A DNA stretch of 36,136 nucleotides from Desulfobulbaceae bacterium (GTDB lineage: Bacteria > Desulfobacterota > Desulfobulbia > Desulfobulbales > Desulfocapsaceae), in the NCBI GenBank assembly GCA_011390165.1, contig JAABSV010000040.1:1-36136 (forward strand), read 5' to 3'. The translations under genes and the position numbers were made by a program. This document shows, piece by piece, positions 24,573-33,132 of this stretch. Numbering within the stretch: position 1 is the stretch's first letter; every line of letters starts with the position of its first letter. The notes beneath the pieces were generated by a model, which did no database searches, was not told where the DNA came from, and worked only from the letters and a program-made list of their open reading frames with translations.

Positions 24573-24650
24573 GAATTACCGGCTAGCCATGCTTTCCTTC
24601 GCAGTCAATTGGCGACCGGCCGACTATCCTTTGGCCGCGTGGCCTTCAAG

Positions 24651-24689
24651 TCCGTCCGCTCTCCTTTGTGGCAGAGGAGAGCGGACGGA
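24651..24689 (-). terminator. 15-bp perfect stem-loop after the DASS transporter gene
   Basis: TCCGTCCGCTCTCCT (24651-24665) pairs perfectly with AGGAGAGCGGACGGA (24675-24689), loop of 9 bases, starting 6 bases after the stop codon at 24698-24696. No T-run follows on the minus strand, so termination efficiency is uncertain; it may mainly protect the 3' end of the mRNA. Confidence 0.6.
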
Positions 24690-24695
24690 GGATGG

Positions 24696-26162
24696 TTACT
24701 GGAGGAGTATCGGCATGCCGAGCATCGGCCAGACCAGCAGCACGGCGAGGGCAACCAAGGCCATCAGCAGAATGCTGGCCGGGATGCCGTAGGCAAAAAA
24801 CTCGCCGCTGGTAAACTGTTTCGAGTTGTAGGCGATGGCGTTGGGTGCCGCACCCACCAGAAGGAGGAAGGGCATGCCGGCGGTGACCAGGGCGGCAAAG
24901 ACGATGACCTCCGGGGCCACATTCAGGTAGGGGGCGACCACCAGGGCCACCGGCACCGAGATGGCAATCGCCGCCACGTTCATGATGAAGTTGGTCATCA
25001 CCATGACGAAAAAGGCGATGGCCATGACAAAGACGAACCAGTGGGCCTCCTTGAAGAAGCCGAGCCAATTGATCGCCAGCCATTCCGCCGCGCCGGTCTG
25101 CCAGAGGCAGAAGCCCATGCTCATCGCCCCGGCGAAGAGAAGGATGATGTTCCAGGGGACATCTTCAAGATCGCGGATGTCGAGGATCTTCAGGACGAAA
25201 AAGAGGATGGTCGAGACCAGCAGCACCGCCGCCTTGTTGAATTCTTTCAGGGCGGGGATGAACGACTGCAGGGACAAAAAGAGGATGACGCCGAAGATGA
25301 TTGCCGAGGCGAGGATCTCCTCCCGTTTCCAGGGACCCATTTCCGCACTCAGTCTCTTTGCTCTCTCCCGCAAACCGGGGATAGTGGCCTGCTCAGGTTT
25401 GCAGAGCAGCATGATCAGAGCCCATAGGACAAAGACCATCAGCCAGCCGATGGGGAACATATAGTAGGTAAGTTCAAAGAAGGAGATCGCCTTGCCGGTG
25501 ATCTCCTGATAGAATCCGAGGGCGACGATGCCCCGGGCGGCGCCGAGGAGGGTGATGATCGATCCGGCACCGGCGACGAAGGCCATGCCGATGAACAGCC
25601 CCTTGCCGAACTTGGTCGGCCGCTCGTCGTCGCTGTACAGGGCGTAGATGGAGAGGAGCAGCGGGTACATGGTGGCGGCGACGGCGGTGTGGGCCATCAC
25701 GTGGGTGAGCAGGGCGGTGACCACGAAGCAGCCGAGGTAGATCATCGAGGTGCGCTCGCCGACGATCATCAGCATCTTATAGGCCAGACGCTTGGTGATT
25801 CCCACCTTGGTGAAGACGGCACCGATCATCAGCGAGCCGAAGATGAAGAGCACCGAGGGGTCCATGAAATCCTTAAAGGCGGTGGCGGCCGGGCGGATGA
25901 AGAAGAGCGCCTGGACCACCCCGATGGTCAGGCCGGTGACCCCGATGGGGAGAACCTCGAAGACCCACCAGGTGCCGGCGAGAAGGAAAAGGGCCAGTGC
26001 CGCCTTCCCCTCGAAGGAAAGGTTGAATACCTTCCCCATGGGGTCAACCGCGTCGGGCCAGGGTGGAGAGTAGTAGACCACAGCGAAGAGAACCACGCCG
26101 AGAAAAAGAAAGAACAGCCTTTTCAAATCGACCCTGGGCGGGCCTGCCTGGGAAGTGCTCAC
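24696..26162 (-). CDS. DASS/SLC13-family anion transporter (divergent motifs)
   Basis: 488 residues, about 12 transmembrane helices. Family features: PIGVTGLTIGV near residue 72, FIFGSLMIGAVFTKVGITKRLA, the re-entrant hairpin segments (MAHTAVAATMYP at 156-167 and MTNFIMNVAAIAI at 389-401), and GAAPNAIAYNSKQF in the C-terminal half. Relatives import dicarboxylates, citrate or sulfate with Na+. Both usual SNT motifs, which hold the sodium and substrate carboxylates, are altered here (AHT and TNF), so substrate and coupling ion are uncertain. GTG start at 26162 with AAGGAGG 7 bases upstream. It follows the single-domain response regulator by 103 bases on the same strand. Confidence 0.86.
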   Translation of the reverse strand: MSTSQAGPPRVDLKRLFFLFLGVVLFAVVYYSPPWPDAVDPMGKVFNLSFEGKAALALFLLAGTWWVFEVLPIGVTGLTIGVVQALFFIRPAATAFKDFMDPSVLFIFGSLMIGAVFTKVGITKRLAYKMLMIVGERTSMIYLGCFVVTALLTHVMAHTAVAATMYPLLLSIYALYSDDERPTKFGKGLFIGMAFVAGAGSIITLLGAARGIVALGFYQEITGKAISFFELTYYMFPIGWLMVFVLWALIMLLCKPEQATIPGLRERAKRLSAEMGPWKREEILASAIIFGVILFLSLQSFIPALKEFNKAAVLLVSTILFFVLKILDIRDLEDVPWNIILLFAGAMSMGFCLWQTGAAEWLAINWLGFFKEAHWFVFVMAIAFFVMVMTNFIMNVAAIAISVPVALVVAPYLNVAPEVIVFAALVTAGMPFLLLVGAAPNAIAYNSKQFTSGEFFAYGIPASILLMALVALAVLLVWPMLGMPILLQ

Positions 26163-26265
26163 ACCTCATCCTCCTTTGCGTATCGGGTAGAAGAAAAATA
26201 TCTGTCTTCGCTGCCGCCACTGCCGCAGCGTTGGTATTTTTTTGTTTTCCCAGTCCAGCACTTCC

Positions 26266-26706
26266 CTACCAGGACTTACTGCGGAGGATGCCGTCGACTT
26301 CTTCTTTGGCCCGTTTCTGCAGTACCAGAATCCGCCGTTCTTTCGCCTCTTCGATTTTTCCCAACAGTTCCCGGATGTCCACCGGTTTCTCCAGGAAGTC
26401 TTCGGCACCGAGTTTGATTGCCTCTACCCCGGAATGGAGGTTGCCATGGCCACTGAGCATGATGATTTCGGCGTCCGGATCCTGTTCCTTGATCCGTTTC
26501 AGGGTCTCCAGGCCATCAATCCCCGGCATGGCCAGGTCGAGGACAACGATATCGAATCTCTGGTTAGCGACCAGTTCCACCGCCTCCACCCCGCGGGTGG
26601 CGCTGGTAACCTTGAGTCCGCGGACCTCCAGACGGCTGGCCAGGGTATTGATGAAATCCTCTTCGTCGTCAACCAGCAGGACTCGTGCGTGGAGTTGTTC
26701 TTCCAT
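26266..26706 (-). CDS. Single-domain (CheY-like) response regulator
   Basis: 146 residues from ATG 26706, with GGGAG 8 bases upstream; in-frame codons further upstream lack support. Receiver features: acidic pocket in LLVDDEED (D13, D14, E15), phospho-acceptor D57 in VVLDLAMPG, switch S85 in MLSGHGN, and K107 in LEKPVD. After about residue 122 only a short charged helix remains (ERRILVLQKRAKEEVDGIL), so there is no DNA-binding output. It probably relays phosphate or acts by protein contact. No kinase is adjacent; the DASS transporter gene follows on the same strand. Confidence 0.92.
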   Translation of the reverse strand: MEEQLHARVLLVDDEEDFINTLASRLEVRGLKVTSATRGVEAVELVANQRFDIVVLDLAMPGIDGLETLKRIKEQDPDAEIIMLSGHGNLHSGVEAIKLGAEDFLEKPVDIRELLGKIEEAKERRILVLQKRAKEEVDGILRSKSW

Positions 26707-26911
26707 TTCGGTTTCTCCCGTTGTTTCGAGGTGAAAAAATCTCCTGCCCGGCCTGTGCCCTCTCTGTTGGCAGCGGCGCTGTGGCCATGGCATGCTGTGC
26801 GCTCAAGCAGCTATTATGCCCGATTGCGAAAAAAATAACTACTGGTAAATACAGGCGGTTGGGGTGCTTGTTGTGGATTAAGTATCTTTATGTATCGTTT
26901 TGGTCGGCGGG

Positions 26912-26941
26912 AGTGTATTTTTGTGTATTTAAACGTAACAA
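26912..26941 (-). promoter_or_regulatory. Candidate promoter for the response regulator gene
   Basis: On the minus strand TTGTTA (26941-26936) and TACACT (26917-26912) are 18 bases apart, each 4 of 6 consensus matches, in AT-rich DNA. It would leave a leader of about 200 bases before the ATG at 26706. Weak. Confidence 0.28.
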
Positions 26942-27120
26942 GCATGCTGGCGGGTATCTAAAAATTGGTAACCTGAAGCTGGCCGATTGTCGGGTTGTGG
27001 CGTAACTGGCCGGTGCCGTGCAACTGTACACAGAAAAGAGAAGGGAAAGAGGAGGAGGAAAGCGAAGAGGATTGCGGAAAACTTTCTGTTCCCAAAAAAG
27101 CTCCCAGGCGATATTGTCTT

Positions 27121-27176
27121 GGCTTGCTGGCTTGCTGGCTTGCTGGCTTGCTGGCTTGCTGGCTTGCTGGCTTGCC
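27121..27176. repeat. 8-bp tandem repeat array, six perfect copies plus one variant (ggcttgct)
   Basis: Six head-to-tail copies of GGCTTGCT occupy 27121-27168, followed by GGCTTGCC at 27169-27176. It ends 57 bases before the ATG of the small membrane protein gene, in its probable leader. The unit is not a multiple of three, and pure short repeats like this can change copy number by slippage. Confidence 0.95.
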
Positions 27177-27233
27177 TGGATTGGGCTGGCGCCCCGGGAC
27201 TGGCGGCGAAGTGGTGCGTTGTGGAGGCTGGTG

Positions 27234-27632
27234 ATGGCAAAGGATACGCAGGCCTGCGAAGGGACCAGGATGGGCCGGATCGGCTACCGCCCCTACTGGG
27301 TCCTTCATATGTCGGTGTTGATCCGTGCCGTCCACCAGGTCGGGGCGGCCCTCTTTCTCGCCTCCTTCGCTTTCAGGGGTCTGGTCGACCCGCTTTCTCC
27401 CTGGATTGTTGCCGCCTTTGCCAGCGGTTTTGCCCTCACCGTCACCGAATGGCTCCGCCACCGTCAGTTGTATCGGGAGCTTGCCGGCTTGGCAACCATC
27501 GCCAAGCTGCTGCTGCTGGGCGCGGCCATGCACGGTATTCTCCCGGCTGTCCCGGCAGTGTTCGCCGCCTTCCTGCTGGCCTCGATCTGTGCCCATCTGC
27601 CCAAACAACTCCGCCACCGCCTGCTCTTCTAA
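27234..27632 (+). CDS. Small integral membrane protein of unknown function
   Basis: 132 residues from ATG 27234 (GGAGG 6 bases upstream; an in-frame GTG directly precedes). After a polar N-terminus of about 20 residues (a second possible start, MGRIGYRPYW, is internal) come roughly four hydrophobic segments: VLIRAVHQVGAALFLASFAF, PWIVAAFASGFALTV, LATIAKLLLLGAAMHGIL and VPAVFAAFLLASICAHL. Conserved-looking histidines sit in the first (RAVHQ) and last segments. No family recognised; membrane haem or CopD-like proteins have comparable topology, but I cannot support that. It lies upstream of the Gld-type ABC operon, separated by 279 bases that contain a promoter. Confidence 0.68.
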   Translation: MAKDTQACEGTRMGRIGYRPYWVLHMSVLIRAVHQVGAALFLASFAFRGLVDPLSPWIVAAFASGFALTVTEWLRHRQLYRELAGLATIAKLLLLGAAMHGILPAVPAVFAAFLLASICAHLPKQLRHRLLF

Positions 27633-27794
27633 CCCAGCCGGCATGAATGGGCCTGCCGCCAGGATGGCCAGTCGTTCTGCCGGGTTGTTTTTTCCCCTTC
27701 AGTTGGTGCGGCCAGCCAGCCCCGCCGCCCTTCCCCGGCACTGCGGCGGCAACTGATGGGGGCAGCCGCAACGGCAGATGGGGCGCCTTTTCTC

Positions 27795-27823
27795 TTGACA
27801 CGGTAAAAGGGTATTTTTACTTT
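27795..27823 (+). promoter_or_regulatory. Candidate promoter of the Gld-type ABC operon
   Basis: TTGACA (27795-27800) is a perfect -35 element. TACTTT (27818-27823) stands 17 bases downstream and matches the -10 consensus at 3 of 6 positions. The start of the ATPase gene is about 89 bases further on, with an inverted repeat (27848-27873) in the expected leader. Confidence 0.42.
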
Positions 27824-27847
27824 TTTTGCCGGCAAATTTTTACCGAG

Positions 27848-27873
27848 GTTGTCACCAGCTTGGCTCTGACAAC
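27848..27873. promoter_or_regulatory. Perfect 7-bp inverted repeat, candidate operator
   Basis: GTTGTCA (27848-27854) and TGACAAC (27867-27873) are exact inverted copies around a 12-base spacer. The size and position, just downstream of the putative promoter and before the ABC ATPase gene, suit a dimeric repressor site. No repressor gene is adjacent in this window. Confidence 0.4.
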
Positions 27874-27911
27874 AACGAAACGCCCGGGGCTCTTTTGGGC
27901 GGAGTTGAATA

Positions 27912-28871
27912 ATGGGGTGCATCATGATCGTAGTTGACAACATCACCCGCCGTTACGGCAGCTTCACTGCCGTGGATCGGGTTTCGCTGCTCGTCTCGCC
28001 GGGTGAGGTGGTCGGCCTGCTCGGCCATAACGGCGCCGGCAAGACGACCATTCTGAAGATGCTGACCGGGTATCTCGAGCCGACCGCCGGGACCATCACC
28101 ATCGATGGTCGCGAGATCGCCGAGAACCGCCGCCGGATCCAGCGCAGTATCGGCTATCTGCCGGAAAACTGCCCCCTCTATCCGGAGATGACGGTGCTTG
28201 ACTACCTCGATTACTGTGCCGCTCTGCGCGGTCTCTCCAGCCGGGAGCGGACGCCGCTGGTTGCCGAGGCGATCGAGCGGACCGATCTGGCCGACAAGGC
28301 CAGTCAGCCCATTGCCACGCTCTCGCGCGGTTACCGCCAGCGCACCGGGGTGGCCCAGGCGATACTCCACCACCCCCGCATCCTGGTCCTCGACGAACCG
28401 ACCAACGGCCTCGACCCCACCCAGATTCGCCAGATGCGCCGGTTGATTACCGACCTGGCCGCAGATACCACGGTGATTATTTCCACCCATATCCTCCAGG
28501 AGGTGCAAGCGATCTGTGATCGGGTGGTGATTTTAAAAGGGGGACAAAAGGCCCTCGACAGCCGGCTCGACGCCCTCCGTACCGACAGCCGTCTGCAGCT
28601 GCAGATTGATCCCGGCGGCGAAGATGCCGCCGCCTTTCTCCAGGCTCTGCCGGGTGTCGCGCAGGTCTTTCCGGTGGAGACCCCGGTCGCCCTTCCCGGC
28701 CAGGGGTATGGCCTGGAATTGTCGGCAAACGACCGCTACCAGCGGGCTGCGGAAATCGCCGAGGCCCTGCACCAGCGCGGCTGGCGGCTGTACGGGATGC
28801 ATTTTGCCGGCCGCAGCCTGGAAACGGTTTTTGCCGAAATCATCGCCCCGCAAGAGGAGGTGCGCCAATGA
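27912..28871 (+). CDS. ABC transporter ATP-binding protein (GldA-like)
   Basis: 319 residues. Walker A is GHNGAGKTT, the Q-loop region is GYLPENCPLYPEMTV, the signature is LSRGYRQR (LSxGxxQR of ABC-2/Gld ATPases), Walker B is ILVLDEP, and the H-loop is IISTHILQE. A C-terminal extension of about 90 residues, found in GldA/NatA-like ATPases, follows. It powers the membrane protein encoded next, with which it overlaps by 4 bases (ATGA). ATG 27912 has GGAG 7 bases upstream; ATG 27924 (MIVVDNITRRYG) is an alternative that fits homologues well. Confidence 0.93.
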   Translation: MGCIMIVVDNITRRYGSFTAVDRVSLLVSPGEVVGLLGHNGAGKTTILKMLTGYLEPTAGTITIDGREIAENRRRIQRSIGYLPENCPLYPEMTVLDYLDYCAALRGLSSRERTPLVAEAIERTDLADKASQPIATLSRGYRQRTGVAQAILHHPRILVLDEPTNGLDPTQIRQMRRLITDLAADTTVIISTHILQEVQAICDRVVILKGGQKALDSRLDALRTDSRLQLQIDPGGEDAAAFLQALPGVAQVFPVETPVALPGQGYGLELSANDRYQRAAEIAEALHQRGWRLYGMHFAGRSLETVFAEIIAPQEEVRQ

Positions 28872-31825
28872 GCACCGTTCTGCGTATTGCCGGCAAGGAG
28901 TTCGATTCCTTTTTCAGTTCCCCCATCGCCTATATCTTTCTCGGCGTCTTTCTGGCCGCCAACCTCTTCATCTTCTTCTGGGTGGAGACCTTTTTCGCCG
29001 CCAATCTCGCTGAAATCCGCCCTCTGTTCAACTGGATGCCGGTTCTGCTCATCTTCCTTACCGCCGCGGTGACCATGCGCCAGTGGGCCGAGGAACGGCG
29101 TGCCGGCACCCTCGAATTTCTCCTCACCAGCCCGGTACCCCCGGCAGCCTTGGTGCTCGGCAAGTTCATCGCCTGCCTGGCCCTGGTTGCCACCGGCCTG
29201 CTGCTCACCCTGCCGTTGCCGGTAACGGTGAGCATGCTGGGGCCCCTTGACTGGGGGCCGGTGGCCGGCGGCTATCTGGCCAGCCTCTTTCTGGCCGCCG
29301 CCTACATCGCCATTGGCCTCTTTGTCTCCGGCAAATCGGACAACCAGATCGTCAGCCTGATTGTTACCACCCTGCTCTGCTCCCTCTTCTATCTGCTTGG
29401 TTCGGAGCTATTCACCGCCTTTTTCGGCAACCGCGGTGGCGAAATCCTCCAGCTCTTCGGCAGCGGTTCCCGCTTCGAGTCGATTACCCGCGGGGTGATC
29501 GACCTGCGCGACTTCTTTTATTACCTGACGATCATGGGGGTCTTTCTCAGCCTCAACGTCTACAGCCTGGAGAAGATCCGCTGGGCCGGCAACCCCGGCA
29601 ACGCACGGCACCGCCGCTGGCGTCTGGCCGTCGGCCTGCTGCTTGCCAACCTGGTGGTGGCCAACATCTGGCTCGGGGCGGTGGATTTTCTCCGCCTTGA
29701 TCTGACCCAGGGGCGGATCTATTCGATATCGTCGGCAACCAGGGCGCAGCTGGCCCAGTTGCGAGAACCCCTGCTGATCCGGGGCTACTTTTCCCCACAG
29801 ACCCATCCCTTGCTCGCTCCGCTGGTGCCCAGGTTGCGTGATCTGGCCAGGGAATACCAGGCCGCCGGTGCGGGCCAAGTGCGGGTGGAATTTGTCGATC
29901 CCCTTGAACACCCGGAACTGGAACAGGAGGCGGGGCAGCGATACGGCATCAAGCCGGTCCCCTTTCAGACCGCCAGCAAGTATCAGGCGGCGGTCACCAA
30001 CTCCTATTTCGATCTGCTCATCCAGTACGGCGACCAGTTCGAAACCCTTGGCTTCCGCGAGTTGATCGAGGTGAAGGCGGGGAGCGAGACGGAACTGGAG
30101 GTGGAGCTGCGCAACCCGGAATACGACATTACCCGGGCGATCAAGAAGGTGCTCGCCAGGTACCAGGGGGGCGGCGATATCTTTGCCGCCATCGGCCGGC
30201 CGGTGGAGTTTACCGGCTACCTGTCGCCGGTGGCGGCCCTGCCGGAGGAGCTGGTGGCGCTGCGGACAGAGCTTGAACAGCTGCTGGCGGAGATGGCCGA
30301 CAAAAGCAATGGGCTGTTCACCAGCCGGATCGTCGACCCCGAGGCGGATGGGGGCACCCTGGCCGAACAGATCGGCAACGACTACGGTTTTCGTCCTCTG
30401 GTTGTCGGCCTCTTTGCTCAGCGCAGCTTCTGGTTTTCCATGACCCTGAGCGGTGGCGGGCAGACGGTCGAGATCCCCCTGCCCGAGGATCTCACCCGGG
30501 AGGGGCTGGAGCGGGATCTGAACGCCGGTCTGCAGCGTTTTGCCGCCGGGGTTACCAGGACGGTGGCCCTGCACACCCCACCGGCTACCCCGCCCATGCC
30601 CCAGATCGGCATGCCCGGCCGCGGTCCGCAGTTCCATATCCTTCGTGAGGAATTGGCTCAGGAACACAATCTGCTCAATACCGATCTGGAGAGTGGCCGG
30701 GTACCGGCCGAGACCGATATCCTGCTCCTGGCGGCGCCGGAAGAGCTGACCGAGCGGCAGCTTTTCGCCGTCGACCAGTTTCTCATGCAGGGAGGCACAG
30801 TGGTGCTCGCCACCTCCCCCTTCCAGATCGGACTGGAGCAGGCGGTGGTGGTGAACCGGCAACGTTCGGGGCTGGAGGAGTGGTTGCGCTTTCATGGCAT
30901 TGGCCTGGGGGAAGAGATGGTTCTCGACCCGCAGAACAGCGCCTTTCCGGTGCCCATGGAGCGACAGGTGGGGGGCTTTACCGTCCAGGAGACCCGGTTG
31001 GTCAATTATCCCTATTTCATCGATATCCGTCCGGACGGGATGGTCCCGGACAGTGGTCTTCTCACCGGCCTGCAGCAGCTGACCATGAACTGGGCCTCGC
31101 CCCTGGCCGTTGACGAGTCGGTCCAGGAGGGGCGGAAGGTGCTGCCGCTGCTCTACAGCTCGGCGGAGAGCTGGCTTTCGGCGGATACCATGATCCAGCC
31201 TGATTTTCGCCGCTACCCGCAGCTGGGCTTTGCCATAGGGGAGGAGCAGGGCAGGCGGCTTATCGGGGTGGCCGTGGAGGGGCGCTTCCGCTCCTACTTT
31301 GCCGACAAGGCCTCGCCGCTTTTGGCCGGGGCGGAGACGACCGGCGCCGACGGCCCAGCCGGGGCGGAGAGTGCCGGCCAGGATGGCAGGGAGGCGGTCG
31401 AGGAGGAGGCCGGGTTACGCTTCAGTCGCCAGATCGACCATTCACCGGAATCGGCCCGGTTGATTGTCTTTGCCTCCAACAGCTTTCTTAACGATACCGT
31501 GATCGGCATCGGTTCGGCGGTGCTGCGCAGCAGCTATCTCGGCCCGCTGCAGCTGGTTGCCAATACCGTCGACTGGGCCTTGGAGGATCGGGCCCTTTTG
31601 GAGATTCGCGGCCGGGCCCATTTCTCCCGAACCCTGCTGCCGATGAGCAGGGAAAGCCAGCTCTTCTGGGAGTACGCCAACTATTTCCTCGCCTTTGCCG
31701 GTCTGCTCCTTCTCTGGCTGCTTCGCCGTTCCGCCGGCCGGGGCGTGCAGAGGCGTTTCCCGGCTCTTCTTGCCAGCCGTCCGCTGGCGAAAGCGAATAC
31801 TCAGTCGATGGGGAGGGAACAATGA
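28868..31825 (+). CDS. Fused GldF-GldG-type ABC permease and auxiliary protein
   Basis: 985 residues. Residues 1-240 are an ABC-2 type permease (GldF-like) with about six helices, including the RQWAEERRAGTLEFLLTSPV motif at 71-90 that contacts the ATPase. A linker (241-252) leads to a transmembrane helix (about 253-272) and then a large GldG-type extracytoplasmic domain, with FVDPLEHPELEQEAG and the DUF4350-like ILLLAAPEELTERQLFAVDQFLMQGG (read in parts), ending in a final helix at about 936-952. In Bacteroidetes GldF and GldG are separate proteins linked to gliding; in other phyla similar systems have unknown function. The protein overlaps both neighbours by ATGA. A low-complexity Ala/Gly/Glu stretch occurs near 820-850. 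Confidence 0.88.
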   Translation: MSTVLRIAGKEFDSFFSSPIAYIFLGVFLAANLFIFFWVETFFAANLAEIRPLFNWMPVLLIFLTAAVTMRQWAEERRAGTLEFLLTSPVPPAALVLGKFIACLALVATGLLLTLPLPVTVSMLGPLDWGPVAGGYLASLFLAAAYIAIGLFVSGKSDNQIVSLIVTTLLCSLFYLLGSELFTAFFGNRGGEILQLFGSGSRFESITRGVIDLRDFFYYLTIMGVFLSLNVYSLEKIRWAGNPGNARHRRWRLAVGLLLANLVVANIWLGAVDFLRLDLTQGRIYSISSATRAQLAQLREPLLIRGYFSPQTHPLLAPLVPRLRDLAREYQAAGAGQVRVEFVDPLEHPELEQEAGQRYGIKPVPFQTASKYQAAVTNSYFDLLIQYGDQFETLGFRELIEVKAGSETELEVELRNPEYDITRAIKKVLARYQGGGDIFAAIGRPVEFTGYLSPVAALPEELVALRTELEQLLAEMADKSNGLFTSRIVDPEADGGTLAEQIGNDYGFRPLVVGLFAQRSFWFSMTLSGGGQTVEIPLPEDLTREGLERDLNAGLQRFAAGVTRTVALHTPPATPPMPQIGMPGRGPQFHILREELAQEHNLLNTDLESGRVPAETDILLLAAPEELTERQLFAVDQFLMQGGTVVLATSPFQIGLEQAVVVNRQRSGLEEWLRFHGIGLGEEMVLDPQNSAFPVPMERQVGGFTVQETRLVNYPYFIDIRPDGMVPDSGLLTGLQQLTMNWASPLAVDESVQEGRKVLPLLYSSAESWLSADTMIQPDFRRYPQLGFAIGEEQGRRLIGVAVEGRFRSYFADKASPLLAGAETTGADGPAGAESAGQDGREAVEEEAGLRFSRQIDHSPESARLIVFASNSFLNDTVIGIGSAVLRSSYLGPLQLVANTVDWALEDRALLEIRGRAHFSRTLLPMSRESQLFWEYANYFLAFAGLLLLWLLRRSAGRGVQRRFPALLASRPLAKANTQSMGREQ

Positions 31826-32865
31826 TACAGCGGGTTATTGTTGTTGCGGCCGTCCTGCTGCTTGTGCAGCTGGCTCTGCTGGCGAACACCTTTTTCGGCA
31901 ACCGGGGGGAAGGGGAGTACCGCCCCGGCGAACCACTCCTGCAGTTTCCGGCCGAGGCGGTGGACCGTGTGGAGATCAGCGACGACCAGGGGGGGCGGCT
32001 GGTCCTGACCCGGGGTCCGGCCGGCTGGCGCATGCCCAACCATTTTGACGCCCCGGCCGACACCGCCCAGGTGCGTGCGCTTCTTGATAAACTGGCGGCC
32101 CTTGCCGGGGGGCAGGCGGTTGCCGCCACCGCCGAGGCGGCCGGTCGCTTCAAGGTTGCCACCGATGATTTCCGGCGCCATCTGCTTCTTTCTGCCGGCG
32201 AAAATGAGCTGGCCAATCTCTACGTCGGGACCTCGCCGGGCTTTCGCCAGGCCCATGCCCGGCTGGCGGCTGAGGCGGAGATCGTTACCGTGGCGCTCAC
32301 CACCTTTGATCTGGAGACCGCCATGGAGCAGTGGCTGGACAAGGAGCAGCTGAAACTGGCCGAAGAGGAGTTGGTGGCGGTGGTTGCCGCCGACTTTAGT
32401 CTCCGTCGGCAAGAGGAGAAATGGCACCTGGCGGGCCTTGCCGGCGAGGAGCGGCAAAATGACGAGGCCGTTGCCGATCTGCTTCTGCGGATAGGTGGAC
32501 TCACACCCCAGAAGGTCCTTGATCCGGCCATGGCGGCACCGCTCTTTGCCGCCCCCGCCGACCTCCACTACACCCTGGTGTTCGCTGATGGCCGCCGTCG
32601 GGAATACCGCTTTGTCCGCCTGCCGGAAGAGGAGGCCTTTGCCCTGCAGCTCAGTGACCGGGATCTTATCTATCAGGTGCACCGTCTGCCGGTGGAGGGG
32701 TTGCAGAAGCTGAACCGGCAGGGGCTGCTGGCCGCAAGCGGCCAGGCCGATCCTGGTGCTGGACCGGTTGCCGGCACTGGGAGCGAAGAACAGGGGGGTT
32801 TGCTCGAAGCGGTGCCGCCCCAGCCAGCTGCACCGGTTGGTATTGCTGGTGGCGCGGAAAAATAG
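31822..32865 (+). CDS. DUF4340 domain protein, membrane-anchored
   Basis: 347 residues. One N-terminal membrane anchor (about 4-21, VIVVAAVLLLVQLALLA) is followed by an extracytoplasmic region with the DUF4340 pattern (VDRVEISDDQGGRLVLTRG, WRMPN, VRALLDKLAALAGGQ, YVGTSPGFRQAHARL). DUF4340 proteins regularly accompany GldG-type auxiliaries, and the ATGA overlap with the upstream gene supports a shared complex. The C-terminal 45 residues are Gly/Pro/Ala-rich and likely disordered. Function unknown. The operon appears to end here. Confidence 0.87.
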   Translation: MIQRVIVVAAVLLLVQLALLANTFFGNRGEGEYRPGEPLLQFPAEAVDRVEISDDQGGRLVLTRGPAGWRMPNHFDAPADTAQVRALLDKLAALAGGQAVAATAEAAGRFKVATDDFRRHLLLSAGENELANLYVGTSPGFRQAHARLAAEAEIVTVALTTFDLETAMEQWLDKEQLKLAEEELVAVVAADFSLRRQEEKWHLAGLAGEERQNDEAVADLLLRIGGLTPQKVLDPAMAAPLFAAPADLHYTLVFADGRRREYRFVRLPEEEAFALQLSDRDLIYQVHRLPVEGLQKLNRQGLLAASGQADPGAGPVAGTGSEEQGGLLEAVPPQPAAPVGIAGGAEK

Positions 32866-33132
32866 GCGGCAGGGAATCGGCGCTTTTCTTTTTTGTAAGC
32901 GGTGTTATTGTCTCACTTCCGCCCGCCTGGCCCGCCTGATGTTTGCCTGATGCCTGCCTGTTGCCGGTCTTGCCGAACCAGGGGGGGTGGATGGGGACTG
33001 AGTATGCTCTACCGGCAGAGAGAAGGCAGACCCTGGCGGACAGGGCTGGCAAGATGGGATGTCAGGGAGTTGGACGACCGGGTAGCTGATCGACCAGGTA
33101 GAGGCGGAGAGAGGCAGCAGAGGGGAAAGGCC

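Larger units (their letters stand above)
26707..27233. promoter_or_regulatory. 527-bp divergent intergenic region
   Basis: No gene is supported. The centre (about 26830-26960) is AT-rich and contains probable promoters; the right part carries an 8-bp tandem repeat array (27121-27176). Frames that run through this stretch on either strand are low-complexity translations of the repeat. Confidence 0.5.

Noticed and set aside
27121..27176. CRISPR-like array
   Set aside because: Units are 8 bp with no spacers; it is a simple tandem repeat, and no cas genes are present.
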